A DNA stretch of 64,000 bases from Tricholoma matsutake. Its lineage: Eukaryota; Basidiomycota; Agaricomycetes; Agaricales; Tricholomataceae. A program made the position numbers and the translations under genes. The stretch lies in assembly GCA_026075535.2 (NCBI GenBank), contig AP026549.1, positions 496,001-560,000 on the forward strand, in the 5' to 3' direction. Positions 24,219 through 35,709 of the stretch are shown one piece after another. The notes below the pieces were generated by a model. The model had not been told where the DNA came from, ran no database searches, and saw nothing but the letters and a program-made list of their open reading frames with translations. Each line of letters begins with the position of its first letter. Positions within the stretch are counted from its first letter, which is position 1.

Positions 24219-25357
24219 GTAAGTGTTTTTTTACAAAATCTTCGTTCTTTTGTTTAACTAACTGAAATTTCTTTAATCATAGGTTTTATCTATGTTATAA
24301 CGACACCGCAGCCTCAAAACCACGACAACGGCTGACACAGCCACCACCCTAGGACCCAGAACCACCCCTGCAAGCAACTGCTTGTGGGGTGGGAATGGGT
24401 ACAACTGCAAAACGGCAAGACAACAGCAAGACAACAGTGATGCTGACTTGGCCAAACGCAATGACAATGCAATGAGACGACTGGAGGCAACTGGGATTGG
24501 GAGATGGAATGATGAGGGGACGAGTGGGAAACAACAAAAGGAAGGCAAAGCAAATGAAGAAAAGGCACATCTCTTGGGCCATTGGTAAGTTTTTTTTTCT
24601 TGTTTTTGTTACTAACAAACATTTTTAGGTATTATCTAGTACTGCTGACGACAACAACAACGAGCACTCAGAACCACTGCCATGAGCAGCTGCTCGTGGA
24701 GTGGGAATGGGTGCAACTTCGAAACAACAAGAATGGTTACTCATGCCCACCACACTGTTAGGAAACCACCCCATTACCTAATAAAATTTCATTTTTATTT
24801 TATTATGTCGAACTATGCTACATGACGCCAAATGATGCTACACTTTGATAGCATGAGAATTTTATTTCGCACGCATCAAAATGTATGCGCATGTACGAGT
24901 GCATCGGTAACAACAATGTACAATATATGTAACATAGTATATAAACCCTAAATATACGCCTAGGGGACCCCAGTTGTGTTCTCTTAGGTATTCCACCTGT
25001 TTTCAGTGTGAAAGGCCTATCTCAACAAACTCACCTATTAATAACCCCTTGCATCAAAACCATCAATTCCCCCATCACAAGTGCAGATCCCACCCCCTTC
25101 TTGTAGAGAGAACCTGCATGGTCTTAGCTAGCAGATAGTGGGTGTCGCCCTAACAGATGCAGGACACACCACCTGCCTCCAGCCTCATGAGCAACTGCTT
25201 GTGGGGTGGATGGTGGGTGGAATGACGATGATGACAGGGAATGATGGGTGGAACAACCACGATTAGGGGAGACCCAAGAGACGTCAACATCTCTTGGGGC
25301 CTAGGTAAGTTTTTTTCGTTTCTCATTCATTTTTCGATCCTAACTAACATTTTATAG
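24219..25357 (+). other. three intron-like cassettes in element C
   Basis: Donors are at 24219 (GTAAGT), 24585 (GGTAAGT) and 25305 (GGTAAGT), each followed by a T tract. Branch-like CTAAC sites lie near 24260, 24612 and 25341, and acceptors end at 24282, 24628 and 25357. The implied introns are 64, 44 and 53 nt. Sequence after the third acceptor repeats the ACAAACTACTACTGG of element A. A gypsy solo LTR lies between the second and third cassettes. Confidence 0.55.
24756..25155 (+). repeat. solo LTR of the chromodomain gypsy family
   Basis: It begins TGTTAGGAAACC and ends GCCCTAACA, matching the gypsy-1 3' LTR (30823-31217) and the gypsy-2 LTR (61750-62131) throughout. It contains a TATATAAACCC promoter-like site. 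No internal gypsy sequence adjoins it. The 5-bp flanks (CACAC and GATGC) do not match, so it may derive from recombination between different copies. Confidence 0.8.
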
Positions 25358-25439
25358 GTACAAACTACTACTGGCGACAACGACGATGATGACACTCCAC
25401 CACCACTGCTGCGAGCCCCTGCTTGCCAGGTGGAAGGTG

Positions 25440-25625
25440 AGAGTGAAGAGACGAGGGGGAATGGAGATGAGGGGGAACAGAGATGAGGGGGAACAGAGAC
25501 AAGGGGGAACAGAGACAAGGGGGAACAGAGACAAGGGGGAACAGAGACAAGGGGGAACAGAGACAAGGGGGAACAGAGATGAGAAGGAAGGGAGACAAGG
25601 GGGAAGGGGGGAAGGGAGACGAGAG
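25440..25625 (+). repeat. 18-bp minisatellite in element C
   Basis: About eight tandem units of roughly 18 bp with consensus GGGGGAACAGAGACAA, flanked by related GGGAAGGGAGACGAGA units. Elements A and B carry a shorter, more degenerate version (about 3178-3242 and mirrored at about 4352-4416). The array therefore expands and contracts between copies. Confidence 0.75.
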
Positions 25626-26002
25626 GGAACAGAGACGACAATGAGTGGGGACACCCACAATGACACCCGCCCCATGCCTACAAGCATCTGCTCGTGGGGT
25701 GGTTTGGGGGGGAGAAGAATGGGGACAGGAGAGCAAGACGGCCAGGGGACAACCTGGGGAGAGACAAATGCCGCCACGAGCAACAGTTGCTTGTGGTGGG
25801 TGTTTTTAATTTATTTTTATTATTGATAGTTACAGCCCCCTCCCCTCGAGCTTGCGAGGGGAGGGCTTAGTATTATATATATTAATTACCCATATTAATT
25901 ACCCCTCGCACAGATGTGAGGGGGTCAATTTAATAATCTATTCATGATATATATAAAATTAGATTTCAGTACTAAATAGATATGATGTATGTAACTTTAA
26001 AT

Positions 26003-26092
26003 GACTACTTGGCTTAAGTGGTAGAGTGTGCATGTTTTGTCGTCATGTGATTGCTAGTCCAGAAGGCTGTTGGTTCAATTCCTGCTGTGCAC
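26003..26092 (+). promoter_or_regulatory. tRNA-like module (element C, right)
   Basis: The A-box-like TGGCTTAAGTGGTAGAGTG begins at 26010 and the B-box-like TGGTTCAATTCCT at 26071. It faces the right end. Elements A and B have lost this module. Confidence 0.6.
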
Positions 26093-26344
26093 ACATTATT
26101 TTGTGAGACTTATAAGACTGGAACTCGGACTTTACTTGGACAGTACTTTAGAAGGTGTAAATAAATGCACAGTTGATGTTGTCCGAGCAAAGTCCGAGTG
26201 CAGTCTGAGTGCAGTCCTCGGACTTTACTCAGACAACTCAGACAGTCCTAGGACAGTCTGAGTGTCTGAGCAGAGTCTGAGCAGAGTCCGAGCAGAGTCC
26301 ACTCAGACTGGGGGGGGAGTGTAAAGTACTGCTTTTTTCTTGTT

Positions 26345-26720
26345 GAAGGTCTTCATTGCCCTCAGTTGACCTTCAATAAACTTCTGGTCCCCTGTCCTGT
26401 CTGACTTTGACCATGCTACCACAAATCCCCACAAAATGGCATTGGCCCAGAAGACGGCCTGCACATCCTCGGTGAGAACCTCTCTTTGCCAGGCAAATAA
26501 TGTTTTCTACAATTTGTAAGTGCATCGTTGATCTGATAGCATGCCAATCCACTCACAAGGGCCGATTTTCTTTCCTTCATCACGACCTTGATACTTTAGT
26601 CCCAAAGGCCATTGCGGATGGATTGCTCAATCTCACTGATCTGGCCGAGCACTTGTTGGCATGTAATGTTCATGGTTGATGAGTCGGCTGTGGCAGCAGG
26701 GTCGATGTTGATGAAAAAGA
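26345..26720 (-). pseudogene. fragment of the cargo gene interrupted by element C
   Basis: The minus-strand reading includes FIEGQLRAMKTFNKK next to element C and, further upstream, SSTMNITCQQVLGQISEIEQ around 26690-26630. It has coiled-coil-like character and a CGA-type stop. It probably belonged to the same transcription unit as the segment left of element C; that link is inferred only from strand and position. Confidence 0.35.
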
Positions 26721-26832
26721 GTGAAACACTGAAAATCAACAATCATGTGTTGTTGATCAATATACAATATATACAAACAAATAATGTCCTGATTAAGCGG
26801 TATCACTTGTTATCATCTGTGTTATCTATACC

Positions 26833-27570
26833 ATGAGCAATCAGCAAACCGACACTTATATTCCTGATGGATATGTCATTATCCAAGGTGACAATGGGCA
26901 GCACTATCTAGTGCCCCATTTTATGATTCCAGCTACCCACCAGGCAATGGAGGCCTATTGCAAGAAGGTTGAATTCAATGTACACATGGCACATGGGGGG
27001 GTAAGATTTCCTTCTTTTCAGAGTCTCGTTGCCCCCAGCCTAGCCATCTTGGCCTGATGCCATCCTTGGGCCAATGTTGTCCTGTTGGCCGATGCCGTGT
27101 CTTGGCCAATGCTGTGTCTTTGCCAATGCCACATCTTGTTTGCCTCATCTATCCTCTCACTGATGACTTTGCAGTCTGGAAACATGACTGATACACCATA
27201 CTACTATGCATTGGCCCACAACCAGCTAATGCTACCTGCTGATCCAGTAGGTGCCTTGTCCTCATATTTGTATGACTGTTAGTTCATCCTGTTGCAGAAA
27301 TTGACAGACAGGGAGCTGTTGAGCTGCCATGCTGAAGTGAAAGCCCTGCAAAACAACCTTGGCACCTCATATAAGGATGCCAGTCATCGTCTCTACATGG
27401 CCGAGGTTGAGAAGCTGGAACAGCAAGATGTCACATTGAAGACATATGCGACCTTGAAGGAAAGGATGGAATATAATCTGAAATCATTCGAATGCAGGTT
27501 CTCAGACATTCAAGTGAGATCATTGTCCCATGACGACAACATGGCTGATCCTGCCAGTTCTCACAATTAG
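26833..27570 (+). CDS. three-exon KDZ-1 accessory gene, 170 aa
   Basis: Exon 1 is 26833-27000 (56 codons from ATG; MSNQQTDTYIPDGYVI). Intron 1 is 27001-27174 (GTAAGA...GCAG). Exon 2 is 27175-27246 (24 codons). Intron 2 is 27247-27297 (GTAGGT...GCAG). Exon 3 is 27298-27570, ending TAG. All junctions are phase 0 and give an uninterrupted 170-residue reading. Exon 3 contains KLTDRELLSCHAEVKALQ and SYKDASHRLYMAEVEKLEQQ, a probable coiled coil. Function unknown. It lies near the right end of KDZ-1, and intron 1 carries the element's typical GCCGATGCC and GGCCAATGC words, consistent with cargo co-evolving with the transposon. Confidence 0.65.
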
Positions 27571-28130
27571 CTAGTACTGACATTGTTATTTTAGCTAGGA
27601 TGAACACTGCTGTTTTGTTGATTTTGTTCATTCATACTGCCTGTGCCCATTGTGTGTCTGGTTTGCTAATGCCCATTGCCGATGCTCTTGATATATAGAT
27701 TTCCACCCCTAAGTGTCTGTCTGCTGCTGCCAATGTTGATGTTGATGTAGATTTCTGTGCCAACATGTCTGCTGATGCCGATGGCTGTGACTATTTCATC
27801 AACAGTATTAGATTCTTACTGCACATCTATGCCAATGCTGATGCCATTGCTGATGCCGATGCTGAATACTGTGTCCAACGCTATCTCATAGGTCACCAAT
27901 CTGTCTATCAACATTCTTCACAGTGTATCACAAGCAAGAATTGTAAAAGACCCATTTGGTAGGTCTGCACTACATAGAATGAATTATTGCATCATTGCCC
28001 ATAGCTAGGCCATACAGTCTCCTATGCACATCTATACCAAGCATTGTAATTCACTATAGTACATGCAGCTAGGTTGTACTGTTATGGTGAAGTGGTGCCT
28101 GATGCTGATGCTGTACTTCTATGCCAATGC

Positions 28131-30822
28131 CGCACATCAGATTGAGATCTGGATGGATCATCAAAATCTGCAATACTTCATGTCCACTAAAAAGCTTAAC
28201 CGCCAGCAAGCATGTTTGGCGTTATTCCTATTGCATTTCAATTTTCACTTGGTCCACAAAGCAGGAAGCTTAATGAGGAAAGCAGATGCATTATCCAGAC
28301 ATATTGATCACAAAAGGGGGTTGCAGGAGGACAATAAGAATGTTACCTTACTCAAACCTGAATACTTTTGCATTTGTGCTATCCATCAAGGGCATCTATT
28401 AATAGATAGCTCGGAAATGGAAATGTTGTCTAAAATTAGACAATGTTCAGAAATGGACAATGAAGTAGTGGAAGCCATGAAAGTTCTGAAGAGAGAGAAG
28501 AAAGGTAATATCAAAGGAGATTGGAAGGATGCCGAGTTTGGCAGCCTACACTAGACTTAGGTTAACTAAAAGACAGGATCAAATTATCTTTGTTGCATGG
28601 AAGTAGGAACCATAAGTTACTACAAATAAAAGAATAGGAAGTTACTATACCTTCATTGCATGGAAGTAGGAACGAAGGTTAAGGAACAAAAAATAAGTAA
28701 TATATAAGAAAAAGATTGACTGTGTAAGTAAAAGGCTGCATCAAGCATAGTGTGTGATTTGGGAAGGCCGCATCGGGCATAGTCACAAAATAGGAAGGTA
28801 CTGCATCAATAGGATAATGTCATCACTGCTGGATGTGGATAGAAGGGTAATAAGGATGTATGGTGCCGTTGCCAGGATGCATGTTGCTGGTTGTTGTTGT
28901 TGTTGTATTCGCCGGTGGCTGTGCCGGCGGCGAGGGTGATTGTGTTGGTGATGTGTGTGGCTGTGTTGGCGCCGTGGGAGTGTGTTGGCGGCATAGGGTG
29001 GCCATAACTCATTGTAACACAGACATTGGTATATCTGGTGTTGGTGAGTCTTTTATGCGCCGTAGGTGGCTATGCTATCGCCTGTGGCTGTGCCGGCGGT
29101 AAGCGTGGTTGTGTCGGCGATATTTGTGGCTGTGCCGGCGCCGTGGAAGTGTTTAACAGTGGTGTAGTAAAGTAACACAGACATTGGTATATCTGTTGTT
29201 GGTGAGTTGTTTATGCACCATAGGTGGCTGTGCTATCGCCGGTGGCTGTGTCGGCAGCAAGGGTGGTTGTGTCAGTGGTGTGTGTGGTGTGCCGGCGCCG
29301 TGGAAGTGTGTAATAGTGGCATAGGTAAATTAACTTGTCGTAATGTCATGAGTCTGTGGGGCCAGACTTACAGAGATGAATGGGCTGAGGAACAAGGATT
29401 GGTGTTATTTCGAGGAAAGGTGTATGTCAGGATTTGCGAGGGGAGATCATCCGGTTACATTATAATACACCGACTGCTGGACACCCAGGAAGATGGAAGA
29501 GGTTGGAACTAGTAATGAGAAATTATTGGTGGCCTGGAATTTCTAAATATGTGTTGGGGTATGTGGATGGATGTGATATGTGCATGAGGGGGAAGAAATT
29601 TCCAGAGAAACCTGCAGGGAAATTAATGCTGAACCCTATACCTAAAACACCATGGCAAGACATGTCTGTGGATATTATCACTGGATTACCTGAGGCTCAA
29701 GAGTACAATGCAATATTCATAGTATGCGACTGCTTCACAAAGGAGGTCCATATTATTCCTACTACTACAGAAACCTCATCATTGGGCTTGGCATGCCTCT
29801 ATCTAAATCAGTATGGCAGTTATATGGATTACCCAATACCAATATCTCTGATTGCAGACCACAATTTGCTTCTGTGTTTATGCAAGAACTAAATGATGTA
29901 TTGGGGATTCAAACTAAATTATTTATGGCATATCACCCACAAACTGATAGGCAGACAGAGAGAATGAATCAGGAGTTGGCACAGTACCTACGTATGTTTG
30001 TCAACTACTGACAAACCGACTGGCCCAAATGGCTGGCAATTGCTGAATTTTCCCACAATAATTAATTCCATTCAGCTACTCGCATGTCACCCTTCTTTGC
30101 TAATTATGGGTATCATCCCCACATGGGAATAGAACCCTGAAGGGAAGTTAAGGTACAATCAGTACAAGGCTTTGTATCTAAGATGCAAAAGATACAAGAA
30201 GAAGTGGAAGCAGCATTGATGAAAGCACATGATGATGTGATGCAACATGTGGATTGTACTGGAGCTCCTGCTCCAGAGTACAATGTTGGTGACTTGGTAT
30301 GGCTAAGTACCAAGGACCTAAATATTCCATGACCTTCTAGGAAACTTATGGAGAAACAAGTTGGCCCATACGTGATCTCTAAAGTAATTTCGCCTAATGC
30401 AGTAGTGCTAAAATTACCCTGATCATTCAAAATTGATCCCAAGATTAATGTTTCCCACCTACGCCCCTACCGCCCGCCCACTATTCCTGGCCAACAAACC
30501 ACTCCACAACCTCTGATAATAGTAGAAGGTGCTCCAGAATATATAGTTGAAGAAATTCTAGACTCACATCTTTGATGGAATAAATTGGAGTTCTTAATAA
30601 AGTGGAGAACTATACCAACAAAAATAATTCATGGGAACCCAAAGAGAATTGTAAGTGAGTGCATAATGTGATTGCCCAATTCTTTAAATGTAATCCAAAT
30701 TCTCCATGTCACATTGCAAGAATGGTGTATGAAGGGATGAAATTCCGGCCTTACCAAAATTTCACAGAGGGGACAGATACAATATTTTCTCACCTGAAAG
30801 TCAAGGCACAAAAGGGGGGTAA
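28131..30822 (+). pseudogene. gypsy-1, 3' part: RNase H end, integrase and chromodomain
   Basis: The reading resumes in late RNase H (HQIEIWMDHQNLQYF, 28135 on) with ADALSRHID. A solo LTR interrupts it at 28522-29372. The integrase zinc-binding region (HHCC type, DGCDMCMRGKKFP) is near 29564, the catalytic core from about 29640 to 30010, and the chromodomain-like end (EYIVEEIL, SWEPKENC) at about 30538-30652. CGA to TGA stops occur at about 30009, 30331 and 30420 and near 30573 compared with the sister copy at 62296-63700. PPT AAAAGGGGGG precedes the 3' LTR. RT is absent. This is a chromovirus-type gypsy element, inactive. Confidence 0.8.
28522..29372 (+). repeat. solo LTR, family X copy 1
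   Basis: It starts TGGAAGGATGCC, ends CCAGACTTACA, and is flanked by the 5-bp direct repeat GAGAT (28517-28521 and 29373-29377). Removing it restores the gypsy-1 reading (GNIKGD followed by WAEEQGLV). The 3' half is a run of related GGCTGTGCCGGCGG and GACATTGGTATATCTG units repeated about three times. A second copy lies inverted at 55324-56151. The TG...CA ends and 5-bp TSD identify it as an LTR; the parent retroelement is not in the window. Confidence 0.85.
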
Positions 30823-31217
30823 TGTCAGGAAAAGCCCCATTGCATAATAAAATTTCATGTTATTTTATTATGTCAAATTATGCTGCATTATGCCAAATGA
30901 TGCTACACTTTGATAGCATGAGAATTTTATTTCGCATGCATCAATATGTACGTGCACATGTACAAGCATGTCAGTAACAACAATGTACAATATATGTAAC
31001 ATAGTATATAAACATATGCCTAGGGGACCGCAGTTGTATTCTCTTAGGTATTCCACCTACACTTGTGGTGTGAAACACCTTTCTCAACAAACTCATCTAT
31101 TAATAACCCCTTGCATCAAAACCATTGATTCCCCCACCACGCGCATGCATCCTGCCCCCTTCTTGTGGAGAGAACCTGCACAGTCTTAGCTAGCAGATAG
31201 TGGGTGTCACCCTAACA
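30823..31217 (+). repeat. gypsy-1 3' LTR
   Basis: Starts TGTCAGGAAAAGCCCC directly after a polypurine tract and ends CACCCTAACA. It matches the LTRs at 24756-25155 and 61750-62131 and contains TATATAAACATATGCC as a likely promoter. A 5' LTR partner is not found in the window. Confidence 0.85.
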
Positions 31218-34200
31218 GAAATGTATCTTTGGTATGATGATTATTTCCAAGAGTTGGAAAACATTGACCCGTTTTTTCAGAGCAGAACTGGATTTAGCAG
31301 CATGAGTACAGTGTTGAGTTTTATGGATTGTAAATGAAAAATTCTGATCTTTCTTCTAGTCTTGTGGCAAGCGAGATTATGTTGAAACAGCTGTGTGTGC
31401 TGCACACTTGGTATTGCAGACAGAAACTGACATGGATAGCAGGCTGATGATTTCTAACAAAAGGAAAGTATGCGTGGTTAAATTGACCTCACCAGAAATG
31501 TGAGTAATTTGGTTTTTAATTATCTCTGGTGGTTCTTTACCCAATGGTTGCCAGTGAGTTTTTAGAAGCACCACCTGCTAAAAAGGGGCAAACTGAGGTC
31601 AAGCCTGTTCCTTGTTTGGCTGAATTTAAAGCTCTCCCAGCCATCTCTGTACTGTGTGTCTACAATGTTTTCTCAGAAACCTGGAATTAATGGGGTTTTT
31701 TTTTTCCTTCTTCAAGTGCTGTGTTGGATGGTGAACTTTGCTGGGCAGGCAGTGAAGAAGCCACTCTTGAATTCAGGGGCGCTATGTAAATGTTTTGCTT
31801 ATTTGTAGGTGTTCAATAATCAATCAGGTTTTCTTTGCAGCAAAAAAAACAATCATCCCAAGTGCAAGATCATTTAAACAGAATTTATGGTCAAGCATTA
31901 ATTGGATAAAGGAGAACAATCACAAAGAGCAAAAAAGTGCTGGAAAACGAAAAAAAATACTGTGGAAATGAACAGGTGGGTTTTGGTTATAGCCAAATCA
32001 ATGGGAACTTATCAAGAAGGTCAGTATGTCTGGGAAGAATTTGAAGCATGTGGTTGTATCGTCCACTGCAACGATGTCTCAAACCATGGAAAGGGAAGGA
32101 CTTCAATTTTCAGATGAGTTTAACTCAACATGAACTTTCATTAGTTAGCAAATCAGATGAGATCCCTGCTGCACCAGTCAGACGATGAACTCCCATCTAT
32201 GGCAGAGTAAGTAGTCTGTTACATTTATCAGATTATGCTTATTAGCTGAGACACAGACTAGTTGCATTTTATAAGCAAAACACCCAGGCAACAGTGATTG
32301 ACATCATCAATAGGTTTGTTCTTTCTTCCTTCATCGTTTAAAGGACATGACCTCATTTGTCTTTATGTTGTGTGGTAGGGCCCAGGGAGTTACAATTGAC
32401 TCTACTTTGGATGTGAGCATGGCAGAAGAGGGCACAGTAGAAGAATTTCTTGAGGTGTCAGACATGGTGTGGGACAATGTGAACAACATGTGAGTGGTTA
32501 TTGCTATTTCATGTGTTTGATCTTACACATGGTTCAAAGTAGGGCCAACGGTGAAAATGAGGCAGCCACTGTCAAAGAAAGTGAACATGATACAGATGAA
32601 ATGTAATGATAGAGGGGCTTCAAGATCCTGCATTAAGGGTCATGTACCAAGGGTTGCCACATCTCCTGTGAGATTTTTATTATATTTTTACTTTCCTTTG
32701 TTTGGCTGAAAACTAGTTTTATGGATAGTCGGTTGTGTGAGGTTAAACCATATGACAGATCAGCTTCTAACAAAATGTCTCGTGCTCAATTTGATAGTAT
32801 CTGTAAAATGTTATCCAATGGCAAACTAATGCAAGTGGCAGACAATTGCTGAATGCACTCTCTTTCATGCAATTTGGGCAATATGTGAACACTGTGTGCA
32901 TCGACCCCAAACAAATTTACGCTGAGGAAGGTCGTCTTAAACTTGTGACTACTAGACAGCTTGCTGTCAATGTCATGACAGGATCTGTCTCCAAATCTTT
33001 TTTGGTTATGCCTGGACTTGGAGGGCCCAGCATGAACCTGTGGACTTTGCACAAAATTACGATTGCACCTTTCATGCAGGACATGAGATGAGACACTTTG
33101 TTCTGGGGGCAAGCACTGCATATTCCTTCTTCTTCCTGTGGACTAGGATTCACTTTTACAACATGCTCTGAAGACTTAAGTGGTGGGGCAGAAAGGAGTA
33201 AGTCCTACTTTTTGAAACCAGCTTTTTCTGATGTGTGCTCTGCAGATTACAGTGCTCCACAGAGACAACATTCATTGAATGTGAAAACTGTGTCTTCCCC
33301 TTTACTTTCTCATGAGGCAGATGATGTATACAGTTTGGGAAGGGCTTATGAGAAAAGAAGTACATACAATGTACTGTTTTCAGGTTGGTGCTCATCAAAA
33401 ATTGACAGTTCCAATTTACAACAGCAGGGCCACGAAGACCCATGCCATGTTCAAGTTCTCAGATGCAGACTGTAGGTGTTTACTGTCTTGGCCATTGTAC
33501 AAAGACAATGAAGAAGAAGTTCTGTTAAACATGGTTGTTACCATAGGTTATACCATTTCAAAATATGCATCGAGAATGGGTAAGAGTAATTTGTCATCTA
33601 ATGTGTTGTTTGTTATTGTATCAGTACCAAAAGGGTCTCATTAGGGCAATCAGTTGATATATGTATCTGGTGTATATCTGCCTAGCAAATAACGAATAAC
33701 AATGGACTGAAAGTAACAGGAAACCACATTTAAAAAAAATAAAAAGATAAAAAAGAGGGCAAGTCATGGGTTGTACTCTGATGATGACTGCTTAGGAGTT
33801 ACCATGCCTCCTAAATAGTCAAATCCCTATTTATTTCACTGTCTTGTGGGTAACAGCTCCTATTGATCAAGCTTCAAGTTGTTTCAAACCACGATGAGCG
33901 CCTTTCTTCTGAATCGCTAATGATGTTCACTGCTATGCATTTGTTGCTCATATTACTGGCAATAATTGGCTACTACCAAACAAATACTGTTTGGAAACTG
34001 TGCGAAAACTGGATCTGCATCAATGTTGCGAGGTACAAATTTTTTTATCACTTTAAATCTGTAGCAAAACTGAATGTTGTGGGAACAGTCAATTACTCTG
34101 TGATAGGGCAAGCGATTTATGGAACTGGACAGCTCAGGTATAACTTTGTTGCATGTGTAGGCTATTCTAACCTTCAAATTTGTAGTACTGTGTTGTACTC

Positions 34201-35280
34201 CATTATGATATTGAACATGTCAAAGAACATGACATGGACAGGTCATCAAAAGAAGAGACATACTCTTGCTTAGGAGAAAGAGTTGCTAGTAATGTTGTAA
34301 ATGTGTGTTTCTATTAGATGAGAGAATTGTATTTCTAAGTGCTTTGACTAGGAGCTGTTTGGAAGAGAGGGTGGTGCAGAACATGGTGAAAACCTGTGTA
34401 TTATCACAGCTTTGCTGTACAGATCCATTCCAGATGGATGTCATGTGGAATTGCACCATAACATAACAGACTTTGATGAGTTCTCACATACTTGTCAAGG
34501 GCCTGTGATTACAGATGGTCTGTATCATACATATGGTCTGTATCATACATATTTTGCAAAAATGTTTGCATCACAACCATTACCTTTACTTGTCAAAGTT
34601 TTCACCTGCTCTGGGTTAGAACAAGGAAGGATAGGCTTGAGGTATATCAGAATAAAATGTGTCTGGCAAATTTTATTGTCAACAGTGCAAAAAATAGTAA
34701 CTAGCAATATGCAAATGTGGAAACTGATATATTTACATTGTAACAAAATACAGGTCTGGCTATGGTTGTTACACTGTGTCAGACATGAACACATACTGCA
34801 ATGAGTACTGGATGTCCAAACACGACTATCTCGAGTCAAGATGCCAAGCCATGAGTACAAAATTGCATTTCAAAATATTGCTAAACACCTGAGCCAACTT
34901 TTGAAGAACTGCAAATGGCAAAAGACAAGCACCTGGAAACAATGCCACCTGTTACACAATGTGTTTCTTGACCACTGTGTGAATGGGTGCCAAATGCTTA
35001 TCTGGCTGTTTTTAATCCCAGATGTATTATGAGGTACAGGCTACTATTTGAATTTAAAAGCAGTCTACCTGGGGTTCAGTGGCATTTAGTATCAAAGAAC
35101 AATCCTTCACTACAAGTATATCAATTTGTAGAACCCAGGAGAATGAAGAAAGTGTGTCAATTTGTAGAACCCAGAAGACAAGATTCAAATGATAAATTCT
35201 AACATCCTGTTGGAGGACGCAAACCTTCTGAAATCCCTGGAAGTGTAGTTAAGCCATATGTAACAGCAATCCTTAATGTT
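31218..35280 (+). other. unidentified AT-richer region with intron-like signals
   Basis: No long open frame, and no family recognised. Plus-strand reading gives plausible exon pieces joined by intron-like signals: DYFQELENIDPFFQSRTG, then GTAAAT...TTCTAG (31331-31361), then CGKRDYVETAVCAAHLVLQ, then GTGAGT. Other coherent pieces include MLNALSFMQFGQYVNTVCID (from 32846), HAMFKFSDADCRCLLSWPLY (about 33438) and CNEYWMSKHDYLESR (about 34790). A duplicated 15-codon phrase (QFVEPRR) occurs at 35126 and 35159. It may be a decayed spliced gene carried upstream of the Helitron region (inference). Confidence 0.35.
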
Positions 35281-35709
35281 TACGATAATAATGAGATTGC
35301 ACTAAAATTTGAATGTCATACAGATAGTGTAGGACTGTTGAAGTATCCAATATTACAAGGAAGTGTACATGCAATGGTTCTATTGAGTATTCTTGTTCCG
35401 TACTTGTCCAAGTCAAGTATTCAAATAATAGCGAGAAAGCACAACATCAAGCTGAGCTCAAGACTAACCAGGGCTGAGTTGCTTAGTCTTTTTGATCAAC
35501 ATGATTGCCTGTCTTGTAACTTGTTTACTTCTGTATTTAAAATCATACCAATTGAGCATGTAAAATGAAAAAAATGTCAGCAGCAATGGAGAAACAAAAA
35601 AACAATATTACAACAAACTTTTAGCACATATTTTGTGCCCAAAGAAGAGCAACCTCAAGTTCAGCCTTTCCCTCCAAAACCATTGAATAACAAACTTAGC
35701 TATCAGATT

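Larger units (their letters stand above)
23734..26331 (+). mobile_element. Element C: longest member of the A-E family
   Basis: It starts GAGGTCTTTACACTCC and ends GGAGTGTAAAGTACTG. Flanking 8-mers are CCTTTTTC (23726-23733) and CTTTTTTC (26332-26339), one mismatch. It has tRNA-like modules at both ends and three intron-like cassettes: donors at 24219, 24585 and 25305, acceptors ending at 24282, 24628 and 25357. Hairpins with CCCAAGAG and CTCTTGGG arms precede donors. An 18-bp minisatellite lies at 25440-25600 and a gypsy solo LTR at 24756-25155. Unlike A and B it keeps the segment between about 25880 and 26110, which includes the right tRNA-like module, so C is closer to a full-length form. 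No protein is recognisable. Confidence 0.8.
9062..28130 (-). mobile_element. KDZ-1: large KDZ transposon region with accessory genes
   Basis: About 19 kb separates the two halves of gypsy-1. It contains a KDZ transposase, a divergent companion gene and several accessory genes. An inverted repeat of 51 bp with 3 mismatches joins 9208-9258 to 27899-27949. A second inverted block joins about 9352-9441 to 27952-28045, but in swapped order, so the ends have been rearranged. GCCGATGCCAATGCC-like words on either strand recur throughout the region and are much rarer outside it. The exact ends are uncertain; TCAGAT occurs at both proposed junctions (about 9070 and 28137). Element C and the 11885-16423 element are nested inside. 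Confidence 0.6.

Noticed and set aside
24751..25160. 5-bp TSD around the gypsy solo LTR
   Set aside because: The flanks CACAC and GATGC do not match, so simple insertion followed by LTR-LTR recombination cannot be claimed.
9798..28130. Eukaryotic TET/JBP dioxygenase gene linked to the KDZ element
   Set aside because: Such genes accompany some fungal KDZ transposons, but no HxD...H dioxygenase signature was found on either strand.
33438..35200. Alpha-type protein kinase fragment
   Set aside because: A few phrases (SWPLYKD, FVEPRR) vaguely recall fungal alpha-kinases, but no catalytic motif could be aligned.
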